Source: Porphyromonas pogonae | Lineage (GTDB): Bacteria > Bacteroidota > Bacteroidia > Bacteroidales > Porphyromonadaceae | Assembly (NCBI RefSeq): GCF_036320655.1 | Contig: NZ_CP143258.1 | Coordinates: 2,456,001-2,520,000 of the forward strand | Length of the DNA: 64,000 nucleotides | Reading direction: 5' to 3' | Part shown: positions 37,371 through 46,342 of the stretch, piece by piece | Layout of the letters: the number at the start of each line of letters is the position of its first letter | Numbering within the stretch: position 1 is the first letter of the stretch | Position numbers and translations under genes: made by a program | The notes under the pieces: model-generated | Told to the model about the DNA's origin: nothing | Seen by the model: the letters and a program-made list of their open reading frames with translations, nothing else | Databases searched by the model: none

Positions 37371-38651
37371 TTACAAATTCATTAAATCTTTGCCAATATC
37401 ATGGCGGTAGTTTTTGCCTTCGAATACCACTTGAGAGGCTTTGGCATATGACCTCTCAATAGCAGAAGCAATGTCAGATCCGTAACTACTTATAGCTACA
37501 ACGCGCCCTCCGTTAGTTACAATGGAGTGTCCGTCACGCTTAGTTCCCGCATGGAAAAGGATAGTCTCATCACTATCCAAAGGCATGAGTATCTCAAAGC
37601 CTTTTTGATATTCGCCGGGATAGCCCCCAGATACCATGATTACGGTAGCTACGGTGCGTGGATCTATTTCCAGCTGATAATCGGCCAATGAGCCCGAAGC
37701 AATACGATAAAGCATATCTGCAAAATCCGATTTTATACGAAGCATTATCGCCTCGGTTTCGGGATCTCCCAAGCGACAATTATATTCTATTACATACGGC
37801 TCGCCTGCGACATTCATCAGTCCTATAAAGATGAACCCCTTATAGTCGATGTTTTCTTGAATAAGTCCATGAATCGTGGGCTTTATGATACGCTCTTCCA
37901 CTTTGGACATGAAATCTTTATCAGCAAACTTTACGGGAGATATGGCCCCCATACCGCCAGTATTGGGCCCCGTGTCACCATCTCCAATACGTTTGTAATC
38001 CTTAGCAACCGGTAATATGCGGTAATCTCTACCGTCGCAAGCAACAAAAACAGAGCATTCTATCCCTTGTAGAAACTCCTCTATAACAATACGATTACCG
38101 GCATTGCCAAAACGACCTCCCAGCATCTCTTTGAGTTCGCTTTGAGCTTCTTCGAGACTTTGGGCAATAATCACTCCTTTACCTGCCGCCAGACCATCGG
38201 CCTTGAGAACGTAAGGCGCCTTGAGCGTTTTCAGATACTCATTGGCTTCATGGATTGTTTCTGATGTGAAAGTGCGGTATGCTGCTGTAGGGATACCATA
38301 TTTGAGCATAAATGCCTTACTGAAATCTTTACTTCCTTCGAGCTTTGCACCCTGCGCACACGGCCCAGCTATCCGAATGTGACGAAGCTCAGGCTTGAGT
38401 GCAAAATAATCGGTAATACCATGCACCAAGGGATCCTCCGGTCCTACGACTAACAGATCTATATTTTCTTTCAAAGCCAAAGATGCGATACCCTCGAAGT
38501 TATTGACCTGAATATCCGGGAATATCTTACCTAAACTCTCCATACCGGGATTGCCCGGAGCAATGAAAAGTTCATCGGTCATATTGCTTTGGTTGATGCG
38601 CCATGCCATGGCGTGCTCGCGTCCTCCGGAGCCTAATAACAATATTCTCAT
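37371..38651 (-). CDS. purD: phosphoribosylamine-glycine ligase
   Basis: A 426-aa ATP-grasp enzyme of purine synthesis that joins phosphoribosylamine and glycine using ATP. GSGGREHAMAWR at the N-terminus is the family signature. The ATP-grasp core follows with ADGLAAGKGV, EEFLQGIECSVF and GDPETEAI. Its ATG overlaps the dpp4 stop codon as ATGA, so its translation is coupled to a secreted peptidase gene, an odd pairing for a cytosolic purine enzyme. It is the last gene before the terminator. Confidence 0.95.
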   Translation of the reverse strand: MRILLLGSGGREHAMAWRINQSNMTDELFIAPGNPGMESLGKIFPDIQVNNFEGIASLALKENIDLLVVGPEDPLVHGITDYFALKPELRHIRIAGPCAQGAKLEGSKDFSKAFMLKYGIPTAAYRTFTSETIHEANEYLKTLKAPYVLKADGLAAGKGVIIAQSLEEAQSELKEMLGGRFGNAGNRIVIEEFLQGIECSVFVACDGRDYRILPVAKDYKRIGDGDTGPNTGGMGAISPVKFADKDFMSKVEERIIKPTIHGLIQENIDYKGFIFIGLMNVAGEPYVIEYNCRLGDPETEAIMLRIKSDFADMLYRIASGSLADYQLEIDPRTVATVIMVSGGYPGEYQKGFEILMPLDSDETILFHAGTKRDGHSIVTNGGRVVAISSYGSDIASAIERSYAKASQVVFEGKNYRHDIGKDLMNL

Positions 38652-40825
38652 TTCAAATAGTCATTAAAGTATCTTGTAATTTTTTCATGCAAATGCACTC
38701 TGTCTCTCCCCGACACATTATGAGTATGCCCCGGATAAATGAAGTAATCGGGGTATGTGCGAGCATTGACACATGCTTCCAAAAAGAGCAGACTATGCTG
38801 AAGAACCACAACATTATCCATATCACCATGTATTAGGAGCAAATGGCCTTTGAGGTCTTTGGCACGCATGGTGAGGTTGGCTGCCTCATAACCCTCAGGG
38901 TTTTCCTGAGGCATATCCATATATCTTTCACCATACATGATCTCATAACGGCTCCAATCCATAACGGGGCCTCCTGCTACACCGACTTTAAAAACATCCG
39001 AGTGGGTAAGCATGAGATTTGTTGTCATAAAGCCGCCGAAACTCCAGCCATGTACACCCATACGATCTTTATCTACATAAGGTAGGGATTTCAAGAACTC
39101 TACTCCTGTCATTTGATCCTGCATCTCTATCTTACCCAATTGCCTATGCACTATTTGCTCAAAAGCAGCTCCTCTGTTGGATGAGCCTCTATTGTCCAGT
39201 GTAAATACCACATATCCCTGCTGAGCCATATAGATATCCCATCCACGGGCATCACCATGCCAAGTCTCATGTACAAGTTGGGCATGGGGACCGCCATAAA
39301 CATATACTACGGTAGGATATTTCTTCTGCGGGTCAAAGTTTACAGGCTTGACAAGTCGGTAATATAAATCCGTCTTACCATCATTTGCTTTGAGCTTGCC
39401 CAGGCTGATCTCCGGCATATTATAGCCTTCATCAGGATTGGGAGCGGTGAGCAAATTTATCTTCACCTTAACATCATCTACTGCAATAATATCTGTATTA
39501 CGAGGAATGGTAGTGGATTGATATATATCTATCACATATTTTGCATCAGCTGATAGCTGTGCCCTATGATATCCCTTGACGGGTGTGAGATCTTTTATCT
39601 TCTTACCATGCAAATCCGAGGTATACAAGTGACACTCCAAAGGTGATGCCTGCGTGCTTTCGAAGAATATCTTTTGGCCCTTGGAATCAAACCCCATAAA
39701 TGCAGTTACTTCCCATGCTCCTTTTGTGATCTGTCGTAGTTTCTTTCCATCCGTATTATAAAGGTATAAATGATTCCATCCGTCTATACGGCTTTCCCAA
39801 ATAAACTGATCCTTTTTACCCGGAACGAAAACGAGTGGATGAGTGGGCTCAATGTATTTATCATCTTTTTCTGTAAAAAGGACCTTGATACGTGCCCCTG
39901 AAGATGCATCATACGCCGTCACATCACATTGGTTTTGTGCTCTGTTTACCTCTGCGATATAAATAGTTTTACCATCAGGACTCCACGATATGTTGGTAAG
40001 ATATTTTTCTTTGGGCTCACCTGTTTTTATATAAACAGTCTTACCGCTTTCCAGATCATATACTCCCAATGTAACATGATGACTGGGCATCCCTGCCATC
40101 GGATAACGCACAGGAGCTTCCGTAGCCTTACGTTGGTTGATATCCACAAGCGGATAAGGAGCCACCATGCTTTGGTCCATGCGATAAAAAGCCAATTTAT
40201 CGCCGTTGGGACTCCAAAAGGTTCCTTTTTCGATACCAAATTCACGCTGGTGTGCAGCTTCGCCGTATACCACAGCATCAGTACCATCCTTGGATACTGC
40301 TATAAGATCTTGTTCGCCCTTAGCTCCTGCTTTGAGAATATACAAGTTGTGATTTTTGACTAATGCAGCAGAGTTATTATGCGGACTATAATCAAATTCC
40401 GATGCACCTGAAATGTAAGGATAATAAGCCATAAGCTTTTTAGCGTAGGGATCAATAAGATATTCCCCTTTCTGGCCATACATCAGCATCAAACCTGTGG
40501 CTTTGTCTATAACTTGAAAACCCGGCATTTTTTGAGCACGATCATCAGCAGGTAATATCTTATTCAGATCTTCTACTGTAAGGAGCACACCCTCTTTGAG
40601 AGTTTTACCGGGAGTTCCCTGAATAATCTTACCATCTTTGAAGTACACATACTGCTTACCGGCCCATTGCAAGGCCAGAACATTCCGCGGATATAGATTT
40701 CTGAAATCCTTGCCTCCCGGAATAAGCTCTTCTAAAGTGAAAGACTTTTTGCCTTGCTGAGCAGCACAGGGGTTCAGCATAACTCCACTCATAAGCAAAA
40801 ACCCTATTAATAATTTCTTACCCAT
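38648..40825 (-). CDS. dipeptidyl peptidase IV family (S9B)
   Basis: A 725-aa exported serine peptidase that should release X-Pro or X-Ala dipeptides from the N-terminus of peptides, feeding an amino-acid-fermenting anaerobe. The start is at MGKKLLIGF, giving a signal peptide that ends at about CAAQ. A beta-propeller domain (DPPIV_N) spans roughly 80-450. The hydrolase domain has GWSFGG (about S595), HGDMDN (about D670) and GHTHNVSG as the Ser-Asp-His triad. It is preceded by rlmL (25-base gap) and overlaps purD by 4 bases. Confidence 0.92.
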   Translation of the reverse strand: MGKKLLIGFLLMSGVMLNPCAAQQGKKSFTLEELIPGGKDFRNLYPRNVLALQWAGKQYVYFKDGKIIQGTPGKTLKEGVLLTVEDLNKILPADDRAQKMPGFQVIDKATGLMLMYGQKGEYLIDPYAKKLMAYYPYISGASEFDYSPHNNSAALVKNHNLYILKAGAKGEQDLIAVSKDGTDAVVYGEAAHQREFGIEKGTFWSPNGDKLAFYRMDQSMVAPYPLVDINQRKATEAPVRYPMAGMPSHHVTLGVYDLESGKTVYIKTGEPKEKYLTNISWSPDGKTIYIAEVNRAQNQCDVTAYDASSGARIKVLFTEKDDKYIEPTHPLVFVPGKKDQFIWESRIDGWNHLYLYNTDGKKLRQITKGAWEVTAFMGFDSKGQKIFFESTQASPLECHLYTSDLHGKKIKDLTPVKGYHRAQLSADAKYVIDIYQSTTIPRNTDIIAVDDVKVKINLLTAPNPDEGYNMPEISLGKLKANDGKTDLYYRLVKPVNFDPQKKYPTVVYVYGGPHAQLVHETWHGDARGWDIYMAQQGYVVFTLDNRGSSNRGAAFEQIVHRQLGKIEMQDQMTGVEFLKSLPYVDKDRMGVHGWSFGGFMTTNLMLTHSDVFKVGVAGGPVMDWSRYEIMYGERYMDMPQENPEGYEAANLTMRAKDLKGHLLLIHGDMDNVVVLQHSLLFLEACVNARTYPDYFIYPGHTHNVSGRDRVHLHEKITRYFNDYLK

Positions 40826-40850
40826 TGATATTAGATATACTATATTATAG

Positions 40851-42464
40851 TTATTGATCTTTATTATCATCTATATTCTTAAATACTTGTATTTGAGGTG
40901 TCCGTCTTTTCCTCGTTCCATCATATTCATTGTCATCTCCCTCTTTTTTAAAGCGGTCGGTAGGCCAATCCTTCTTAAAGCGATCAGTGGGCCATTCTTT
41001 TTTGGCCGAATCATTCCCTTTGAAATCAGGTCTTGAAGGCTTACCTCTATCCGAAAAGCGTTTTTCATTATCGCCCCTTGACTTGGCTCCAAAGGGTTTA
41101 TTCTTATCAAAACGACGTTCTGGTCTTTCTCTTCTCTCACTTTTGGCTCCGAAACGATCTTCTTTTTTGAATCCTCCGCGTCGTCTGTCATCAGATGAAG
41201 TACTTTTATCAAACTTACGCTCCCTGCGGAAACTACCACGATCGTCTGATCTTTCAAATCTCCTGGCAGGTCTTTCGTCATTACCCTTGGAGACAAACAT
41301 CTTATGTGGGTTTTCTTTAAAATCTTTTCTAGATCCGTCAAATAGCTCATAACTTCTAAGCTCACACTCAAGCCCCCCGTTCATCAGAGTAGTTTTGCTC
41401 GAAGGCTTGAGACCGATGCTATTGAAATGCTCGGGTTTGTAAGCAAGCACCCAAGCCGAACATCCGGTAAAAATATGCTTCAGTCTTTCTCCTATCATGC
41501 CATAAAGGTCTGAAGCGTCTTGCATACGAATACGCTCGCCATAAGGAGGGTTCATTACAACCAAAGCCTTTTGTGCAGGGGCTTCCAAACGTTGCATGGG
41601 GGATACTTCGAGAGAGATATCTCTGTCAAGCCCGGCTCGAGAGACATTGGCACGGGCTTTGGATATGGCTTCAGGCAAAATATCCGAACCATAAATATGA
41701 TGCTCAAATATTTTTTCGTCCGAATCATCCTGATAAATCGACTGGAAAAGCTCCTGGTCAAAATCGGGCCATTTCTCAAAAGCATATCCGGAGCGATAGA
41801 TCCCCGGAGCTATATTACGTGCAATCAGAGCTGCTTCAATAAGAAATGTTCCTGACCCACACATAGGATCTATAAGGTCTGTTTCGCCTCTCCATCCCGT
41901 TTTGAGTATAATACCTGCAGCAAGGACTTCGTTGAGTGGTGCATCCGTCTGGGCAATACGATAACCTCTTTTGTGCAAACTGTCACCGGAACTGTCCAAC
42001 GAAACTGTAACATCATTGTGAGAGATATGAATATTGAGCATAACATCCGGATTTTTCAATCTCACAGAAGGACGTTTGCCTTCACGCTCACGAAAATAAT
42101 CAGCAATAGCATCCTTTGTCTTATAGCTTACGTATTGCGAGTGGGTAAAATCTTCGGAATAAATTACCGCATCTATAGCAAATGTTTGATCCGAAGATAG
42201 TATTTCAGACCAATCATATTTCACAAGACGTTCGTATATATCATCCGGTGTTTTGGCTTTGAATGTTACGATTGGTTTTAGTATCCGTAAAGCCGTGCGT
42301 AATTTGATATTAGCGCTATAGAGCAATGCTTTGTCTCCGGTAAATCCTACCATACGGCGACCTATGACAATATCATTGGCTCCTAACGTCTTTAATTCGT
42401 CTGCTAATATCTCTTCGAGGCCAAATAATGTTTTGGCGGTCATTTGAAAGTGCCCTTCTTGCAT
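40851..42464 (-). CDS. rlmL: 23S rRNA guanine-N2 methyltransferase with a basic disordered tail
   Basis: A 537-aa THUMP-domain methyltransferase, like the N-terminal half of RlmL (G2445 of 23S rRNA). The THUMP domain (about 50-165) is followed by DPMCGSGTFLIEAALIA (SAM binding) and VMNPPYGERI (NPPY active site). From about residue 385 there is a long Arg/Lys/Asp/Gly-rich tail of roughly 150 residues with no fold, including a duplicated W-P-T-D-R-F-K-K segment. The tail probably binds RNA. A second ATG (MTAKTLFG) lies 7 codons in. It leads the rlmL-dpp4-purD operon. Confidence 0.88.
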   Translation of the reverse strand: MQEGHFQMTAKTLFGLEEILADELKTLGANDIVIGRRMVGFTGDKALLYSANIKLRTALRILKPIVTFKAKTPDDIYERLVKYDWSEILSSDQTFAIDAVIYSEDFTHSQYVSYKTKDAIADYFREREGKRPSVRLKNPDVMLNIHISHNDVTVSLDSSGDSLHKRGYRIAQTDAPLNEVLAAGIILKTGWRGETDLIDPMCGSGTFLIEAALIARNIAPGIYRSGYAFEKWPDFDQELFQSIYQDDSDEKIFEHHIYGSDILPEAISKARANVSRAGLDRDISLEVSPMQRLEAPAQKALVVMNPPYGERIRMQDASDLYGMIGERLKHIFTGCSAWVLAYKPEHFNSIGLKPSSKTTLMNGGLECELRSYELFDGSRKDFKENPHKMFVSKGNDERPARRFERSDDRGSFRRERKFDKSTSSDDRRRGGFKKEDRFGAKSERRERPERRFDKNKPFGAKSRGDNEKRFSDRGKPSRPDFKGNDSAKKEWPTDRFKKDWPTDRFKKEGDDNEYDGTRKRRTPQIQVFKNIDDNKDQ

Positions 42465-42509
42465 CTTGCGTGAAATGTCTATGTTCTTTTATTTTATAGA
42501 GAAACAACA

Positions 42510-42553
42510 AACCGCTCGCAGTCTTCTTGTGACAAGCTGACTTGTGAGCGGAT
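42510..42553 (-). terminator. probable terminator of the phosphosugar mutase gene
   Basis: CCGCTCACA and TGCGAGCGG (one G-T pair) form a stem, followed on the minus strand by TTTGTTGTTTCTCT. It lies 100 bases after the mutase stop. Confidence 0.5.
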
Positions 42554-42652
42554 TGTATTAATTATGACTTGAAGTCATGTTTTATTGAATTGATTTTACA
42601 TCTTAGGCTTAAGATTACATACCATTGTCGTTTCTTCATAAGCCTTGAAATA

Positions 42653-44404
42653 TTAATTTAAACCAAGATCAGAGCAAATAGCAATAATCTTTTCGTCAGC
42701 CTTTCTCTTAGCTTCTTCAAGAGAAGCTTCATCCTCTACGATTTGCTTAGCTCCTATGTAAAACTTGATCTTGGGTTCTGTACCCGATGGGCGGATAGAA
42801 ACTTTGGTACCGTCTTCGGTCTTGTACTGGAGTACATTACTGGTTGTAGGCATATCTAATGTGTAAACATCGCCATCTTCGAGCAAACGCCCTTCGAGTT
42901 TAGCATAGTCAAGGATTTCCGTTACCTTAGATCCTCCGAGGGTTTGCATAGGATTTTCCCGGAAATTCTTCATCATAGCCTCGATCTCTTCAGCTCCGCT
43001 TTTGCCTTTACGCACTACGCTGATACCTTTTTCTTTGTATACACCGTATTCAAGATAGATTTTTTGCAAAAGGTTGAAGATGGAAAGCCCTTTGTCCAAT
43101 GCCCATGAAGCCATTTCGCAAAACATGGCACAAGCCGATACTGAGCTTTTGTCTCTGATAAAGTCTTCCCACAAATAACCGTAGCTTTCCTCTCCGCCAC
43201 CGATGTAAACCAATTTACCTTCGTTTTGTCTGATCACATCGGCAATCCATTTGAATCCCGTGTAGCAGTCAAACATTTTCACATTGTTTTTGTCGGCAAT
43301 AGCTTTGATAAGCTCTGTAGTTACAATAGTTTTTACAACATAATCCTTATCGCTCAGAGTACCCAACTCTTTTCTACGCATGATAGAGTAATAAGTCAGC
43401 AGAGTGCAGATTTCATTACCATTGATAAGCATCATGTCTCCTTTATCATTTCTCGCAGCTACTCCTATGCGGTCTCCGTCAGGATCAGAAGCCAATACAA
43501 GATCTGCACCCGTATCTTCTGCTTTTTTAATAGCGAGAGCCAAAGCTGCCGGCTCTTCCGGGTTCGGAGATATTACGGTAGGAAACTCACCGCTTACCAC
43601 GTCCTGCTCCGGCACATTAATAATGTTTTCGAATCCGAAAGCTTTAAGTGTTTGTGGGACAATCCTTACACCCGTACCATGTATAGGAGTATACACGATT
43701 TTCATATCCTTGTGGCGGGCTATTGATTCAGGGCTAAGCGAAAGTCCTTTTACTGCCTTGATAAACAGAGTGTCTATCTCTTCACCTATAATTTCGATGA
43801 GACGGTCGTTGCCATTGAAGTTTATATCCTGTACCGAACGTATTTTATTGACTTCGACAATGGTATTCTTGTCATGAGGAGCGATCATCTGTGCACCGTC
43901 ATTCCAGTATGCTTTATAACCGTTATATTCTTTGGGATTGTGCGATGCCGTAATCATCACACCGCTTTGGCATCCTAAATGGCGAATAGCATAAGATATT
44001 TCCGGAGTGGGTCTCAAGTCTTCAAAAAGATAAACTTTAATATTATTGGCAGAGAATACCTGAGCTGTAATCTGAGCAAACTCACGGCTATTATTGCGAC
44101 AATCGTGTCCTACCACTACCGCTATCTGATCCAGAGACTCGAACTGCTGCTTGAGGTAATTGGCCAAACCTTGAGTAGCTGCTCCCACAGTATATTTGTT
44201 CATACGATTTGTGCCGGCTCCCATAATCCCCCTAAGCCCTCCGGTACCAAATTCCAGATCTTTATAAAATGATTCGATAAGTTCGGTAGAGTCCGGGTTA
44301 TCAAGCATTGCCTGCACACTTTTGCGTGTAGTATCGTCATAATCAGCGGATAGCCATCCCTCCGCTTTCGATCTCACTTGCATTAAAAGATCGTTATTTT
44401 CCAT
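42653..44404 (-). CDS. phospho-sugar mutase (phosphoglucomutase/phosphomannomutase)
   Basis: A 583-aa alpha-D-phosphohexomutase that moves phosphate between C1 and C6 of glucose or mannose. TASHNPKEYNG carries the phosphoserine S154. The metal-binding DPDGDRIG is near residue 312, the sugar-binding GGEESYGYLW follows, and the C-terminal RPSGTEPKIKFY binds phosphate. The length fits the large PgmB-type enzymes of Bacteroidetes. It has a good promoter of its own at 44446-44475. Confidence 0.93.
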   Translation of the reverse strand: MENNDLLMQVRSKAEGWLSADYDDTTRKSVQAMLDNPDSTELIESFYKDLEFGTGGLRGIMGAGTNRMNKYTVGAATQGLANYLKQQFESLDQIAVVVGHDCRNNSREFAQITAQVFSANNIKVYLFEDLRPTPEISYAIRHLGCQSGVMITASHNPKEYNGYKAYWNDGAQMIAPHDKNTIVEVNKIRSVQDINFNGNDRLIEIIGEEIDTLFIKAVKGLSLSPESIARHKDMKIVYTPIHGTGVRIVPQTLKAFGFENIINVPEQDVVSGEFPTVISPNPEEPAALALAIKKAEDTGADLVLASDPDGDRIGVAARNDKGDMMLINGNEICTLLTYYSIMRRKELGTLSDKDYVVKTIVTTELIKAIADKNNVKMFDCYTGFKWIADVIRQNEGKLVYIGGGEESYGYLWEDFIRDKSSVSACAMFCEMASWALDKGLSIFNLLQKIYLEYGVYKEKGISVVRKGKSGAEEIEAMMKNFRENPMQTLGGSKVTEILDYAKLEGRLLEDGDVYTLDMPTTSNVLQYKTEDGTKVSIRPSGTEPKIKFYIGAKQIVEDEASLEEAKRKADEKIIAICSDLGLN

Positions 44405-44445
44405 ATCTGTATAGCAATTTAATAATATATTCTTTTCTTGTTATA

Positions 44446-44475
44446 CAAAGATAATCTTTTTGGGTTGAGGGCAAA
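44446..44475 (-). promoter_or_regulatory. promoter of the phosphosugar mutase gene
   Basis: On the minus strand TTTG (44472-44475) and TATCTTTG (44446-44453) are 18 bases apart, close to the -33/-7 consensus. The start codon is 41 bases downstream. Confidence 0.7.
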
Positions 44476-44558
44476 TTATAATACTCTGAATTTCTTGTAA
44501 GTCTGTGACTATGTGCCTTCTTTTCCACTTTCCTACCCCAATAATGTCCCCATATTTT

Positions 44559-44745
44559 GAGACTGTTGCAAAAGTCAACAGTCTCATGGATTTTGGAGGC
44601 AAAGCCGACAAAAGACACTTTGACCGGGCAGAGAGGGTAAAGTGCAAGGCGCTAAGAGTGAGTGCACAGGGAGTTTACTTCTGGTAAATGACCAAGCGCG
44701 AATCTCGCAAGCAACGAAGCAATTTGCCTGCTATGCAACGGTCTC
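44559..44745 (+). mobile_element. 187-bp MITE, copy 5
   Basis: Full-length copy with a perfect 5-bp duplication ATTTT (44554-44558 and 44746-44750). It lies 84 bases upstream of the mutase promoter, pointing away from it. Confidence 0.92.
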
Positions 44746-44856
44746 ATTTTGTATCATTGGTTTTACGTGGGTTATTTATCCACTTTACTCTGATCAATCA
44801 TCCATCTCCAAGGAGAGACAACCAATATGATAAGAATGAAAGTAAAACTTGTCTAT

Positions 44857-44898
44857 CATTGTTTGCAAGGGGGATATGAGTGACCCTTGCAAACAATG
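44857..44898. terminator. perfect 15-bp inverted repeat after the transaldolase gene
   Basis: CATTGTTTGCAAGGG and CCCTTGCAAACAATG are exact reverse complements, 12 bases apart, 57 bases after the transaldolase stop. No T-run follows on either strand, so it is either a terminator of unusual type or a protein-binding site. Confidence 0.4.
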
Positions 44899-44955
44899 TA
44901 AAGCATGCTTGCATACGATAAGCTCAATGCTTGAGAATGCATTGGATCTTAAATA

Positions 44956-45624
44956 TTACTTGGTCTTTTCTGCTGCTTTTTTATGATCTTCGAGGAATTG
45001 TTTCAATCCGCTATCGGTAAGTGGATGCTTCAGCAATCCTTTGATTGCGGACAATGGACAAGTAGCGACATCAGCACCCACACGCAAACATTCTATAATA
45101 TGCTGAGTATGCCTGATGGAAGCAGCCAATACTTGCGTTTCATAACCATAAGTGCGATACATATCCACAATATCCCCCACAAGGCTGATCCCATCTGAAC
45201 AAATATCATCAAGTCTGCCCACAAAAGGAGAAACATAATTGGCTCCTGCTTTAGCCGCCAATAAAGCTTGCCCAAGGCTGAAAACCAAAGTACAATTAGT
45301 TAGGATACCATTGTCCGAAAAATATTTTATGGCTTTGATACCATCAGCCGTACAAGGGACTTTCACTACAATTTGAGGATGCAGATTATGAAGAATCATA
45401 CCTTCCTTAATCATTTCATCATATTCGGTAGCGATAACTTCTGCGCTGATATCTCCTCCACGAACTATATTGCAAATATCAATATAGTGTTGGTTACAAC
45501 GTTCTGTACCGCTAATTCCTTCTTTGGCCATCAGAGACGGATTGGTAGTAACGCCGTCCAAAACACCTAAGTCATTAGCTTCACGGATCTGGTCAAGATT
45601 GGCTGTATCTAAAAAGAATTTCAT
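44956..45624 (-). CDS. fructose-6-phosphate aldolase / small transaldolase
   Basis: A 222-aa class I aldolase-fold enzyme of the TalC/MipB/FSA subfamily. FLDTANLDQIREA and GVTTNPSLMAKEG are family signatures, and VKVPCT (about K88) gives the Schiff-base lysine. SPFVGRLDD and the C-terminal GLKQFLEDHKKA complete the fold. It either transfers dihydroxyacetone units in the pentose phosphate pathway or splits fructose 6-phosphate; the sequence alone does not decide. It appears to be a single gene. Confidence 0.92.
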   Translation of the reverse strand: MKFFLDTANLDQIREANDLGVLDGVTTNPSLMAKEGISGTERCNQHYIDICNIVRGGDISAEVIATEYDEMIKEGMILHNLHPQIVVKVPCTADGIKAIKYFSDNGILTNCTLVFSLGQALLAAKAGANYVSPFVGRLDDICSDGISLVGDIVDMYRTYGYETQVLAASIRHTQHIIECLRVGADVATCPLSAIKGLLKHPLTDSGLKQFLEDHKKAAEKTK

Positions 45625-45852
45625 ATTATGGTATTTATTTGTTGACTAATCGCATTAAAGATAATCATTAAATGCTTTGATACGCCTTCTTTTTTTTTAA
45701 AATCAGACTTTGGACAACTATTAATACAATACATCTCCCCCAAGAAGTGAACGGTGAAAAATAGTCTGATTTTTTAATTCAACTAAAACTCTTTATTATA
45801 AAGATATAACAAAATCAGCTCTGATAAATACAACACAAACCCTTGTAAACGC

Positions 45853-45883
45853 TTGCAGGTTTAAATTAAAACCTTTATTTTTG
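45853..45883 (+). promoter_or_regulatory. promoter of tRNA-Ile2
   Basis: TATTTTTG (45876-45883) is the -7 box, with TTG at 45853-45855, 20 bases upstream, as -33. Confidence 0.6.
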
Positions 45884-45922
45884 CAACGCAATAAAAGATA
45901 GCACCACAGCTTTTCTTTTATC

Positions 45923-45996
45923 GGTCCTATAGCTCAGTTGGTTAGAGCACCTGACTCATAATCAGGGAGTCCTTGGTTCAAGCCCAAGTGGGACCA
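45923..45996 (+). tRNA. tRNA with CAT anticodon, probably tRNA-Ile2
   Basis: A 74-nt cloverleaf: acceptor GGTCCTA/TGGGACC, anticodon stem CCTGA/TCAGG with loop CTCATAA, T-arm CTTGG/CCAAG with TTCAAGC. The C4-G69 and C5-G68 pairs are those used by TilS to recognise the isoleucine tRNA whose CAU anticodon is converted to lysidine-AU, reading AUA. Elongator and initiator Met tRNAs are found elsewhere in the window, which fits this assignment (inference). CCA is not encoded. Confidence 0.8.
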
Positions 45997-46011
45997 CATT
46001 TTAAGATAAAT

Positions 46012-46065
46012 AAAAGTCAGTTAATTGAGCTCTATTACAGAGCAGTTAGCTGACTTTTATTTTTA
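46012..46065 (+). terminator. terminator of tRNA-Ile2
   Basis: AAAAGTCAG pairs with CTGACTTTT, extended by further pairs inside, followed by ATTTTT. Confidence 0.75.
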
Positions 46066-46283
46066 TACCTACTACTGCCATTCAAAATACTTTAACCTTT
46101 GTCATATTATTACATTTACGCATTGATAGCTCACAACTTTTAGGGCATATTCAAACCAATATACAACTCACAATCAATCAAGAGAGTCATAGTAATAAAA
46201 CAATGAAGGCAAGAGACTATATTGATATGTATCATTTGCTTTTTATTTTTGAATGATATAAAAAATTTACTTATGAAAAGCAT

Positions 46284-46291
46284 TACCTTTG
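46284..46291 (+). promoter_or_regulatory. -7 box of the large TlpA-like gene
   Basis: TACCTTTG is a perfect -7 match, 51 bases before the start. The remaining 46066-46283 holds nothing recognisable. Confidence 0.5.
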
Positions 46292-46342
46292 AAACAATAA
46301 GCTTCCCTTATAATCAACAATAAATTATTGTGTAAATAACCT

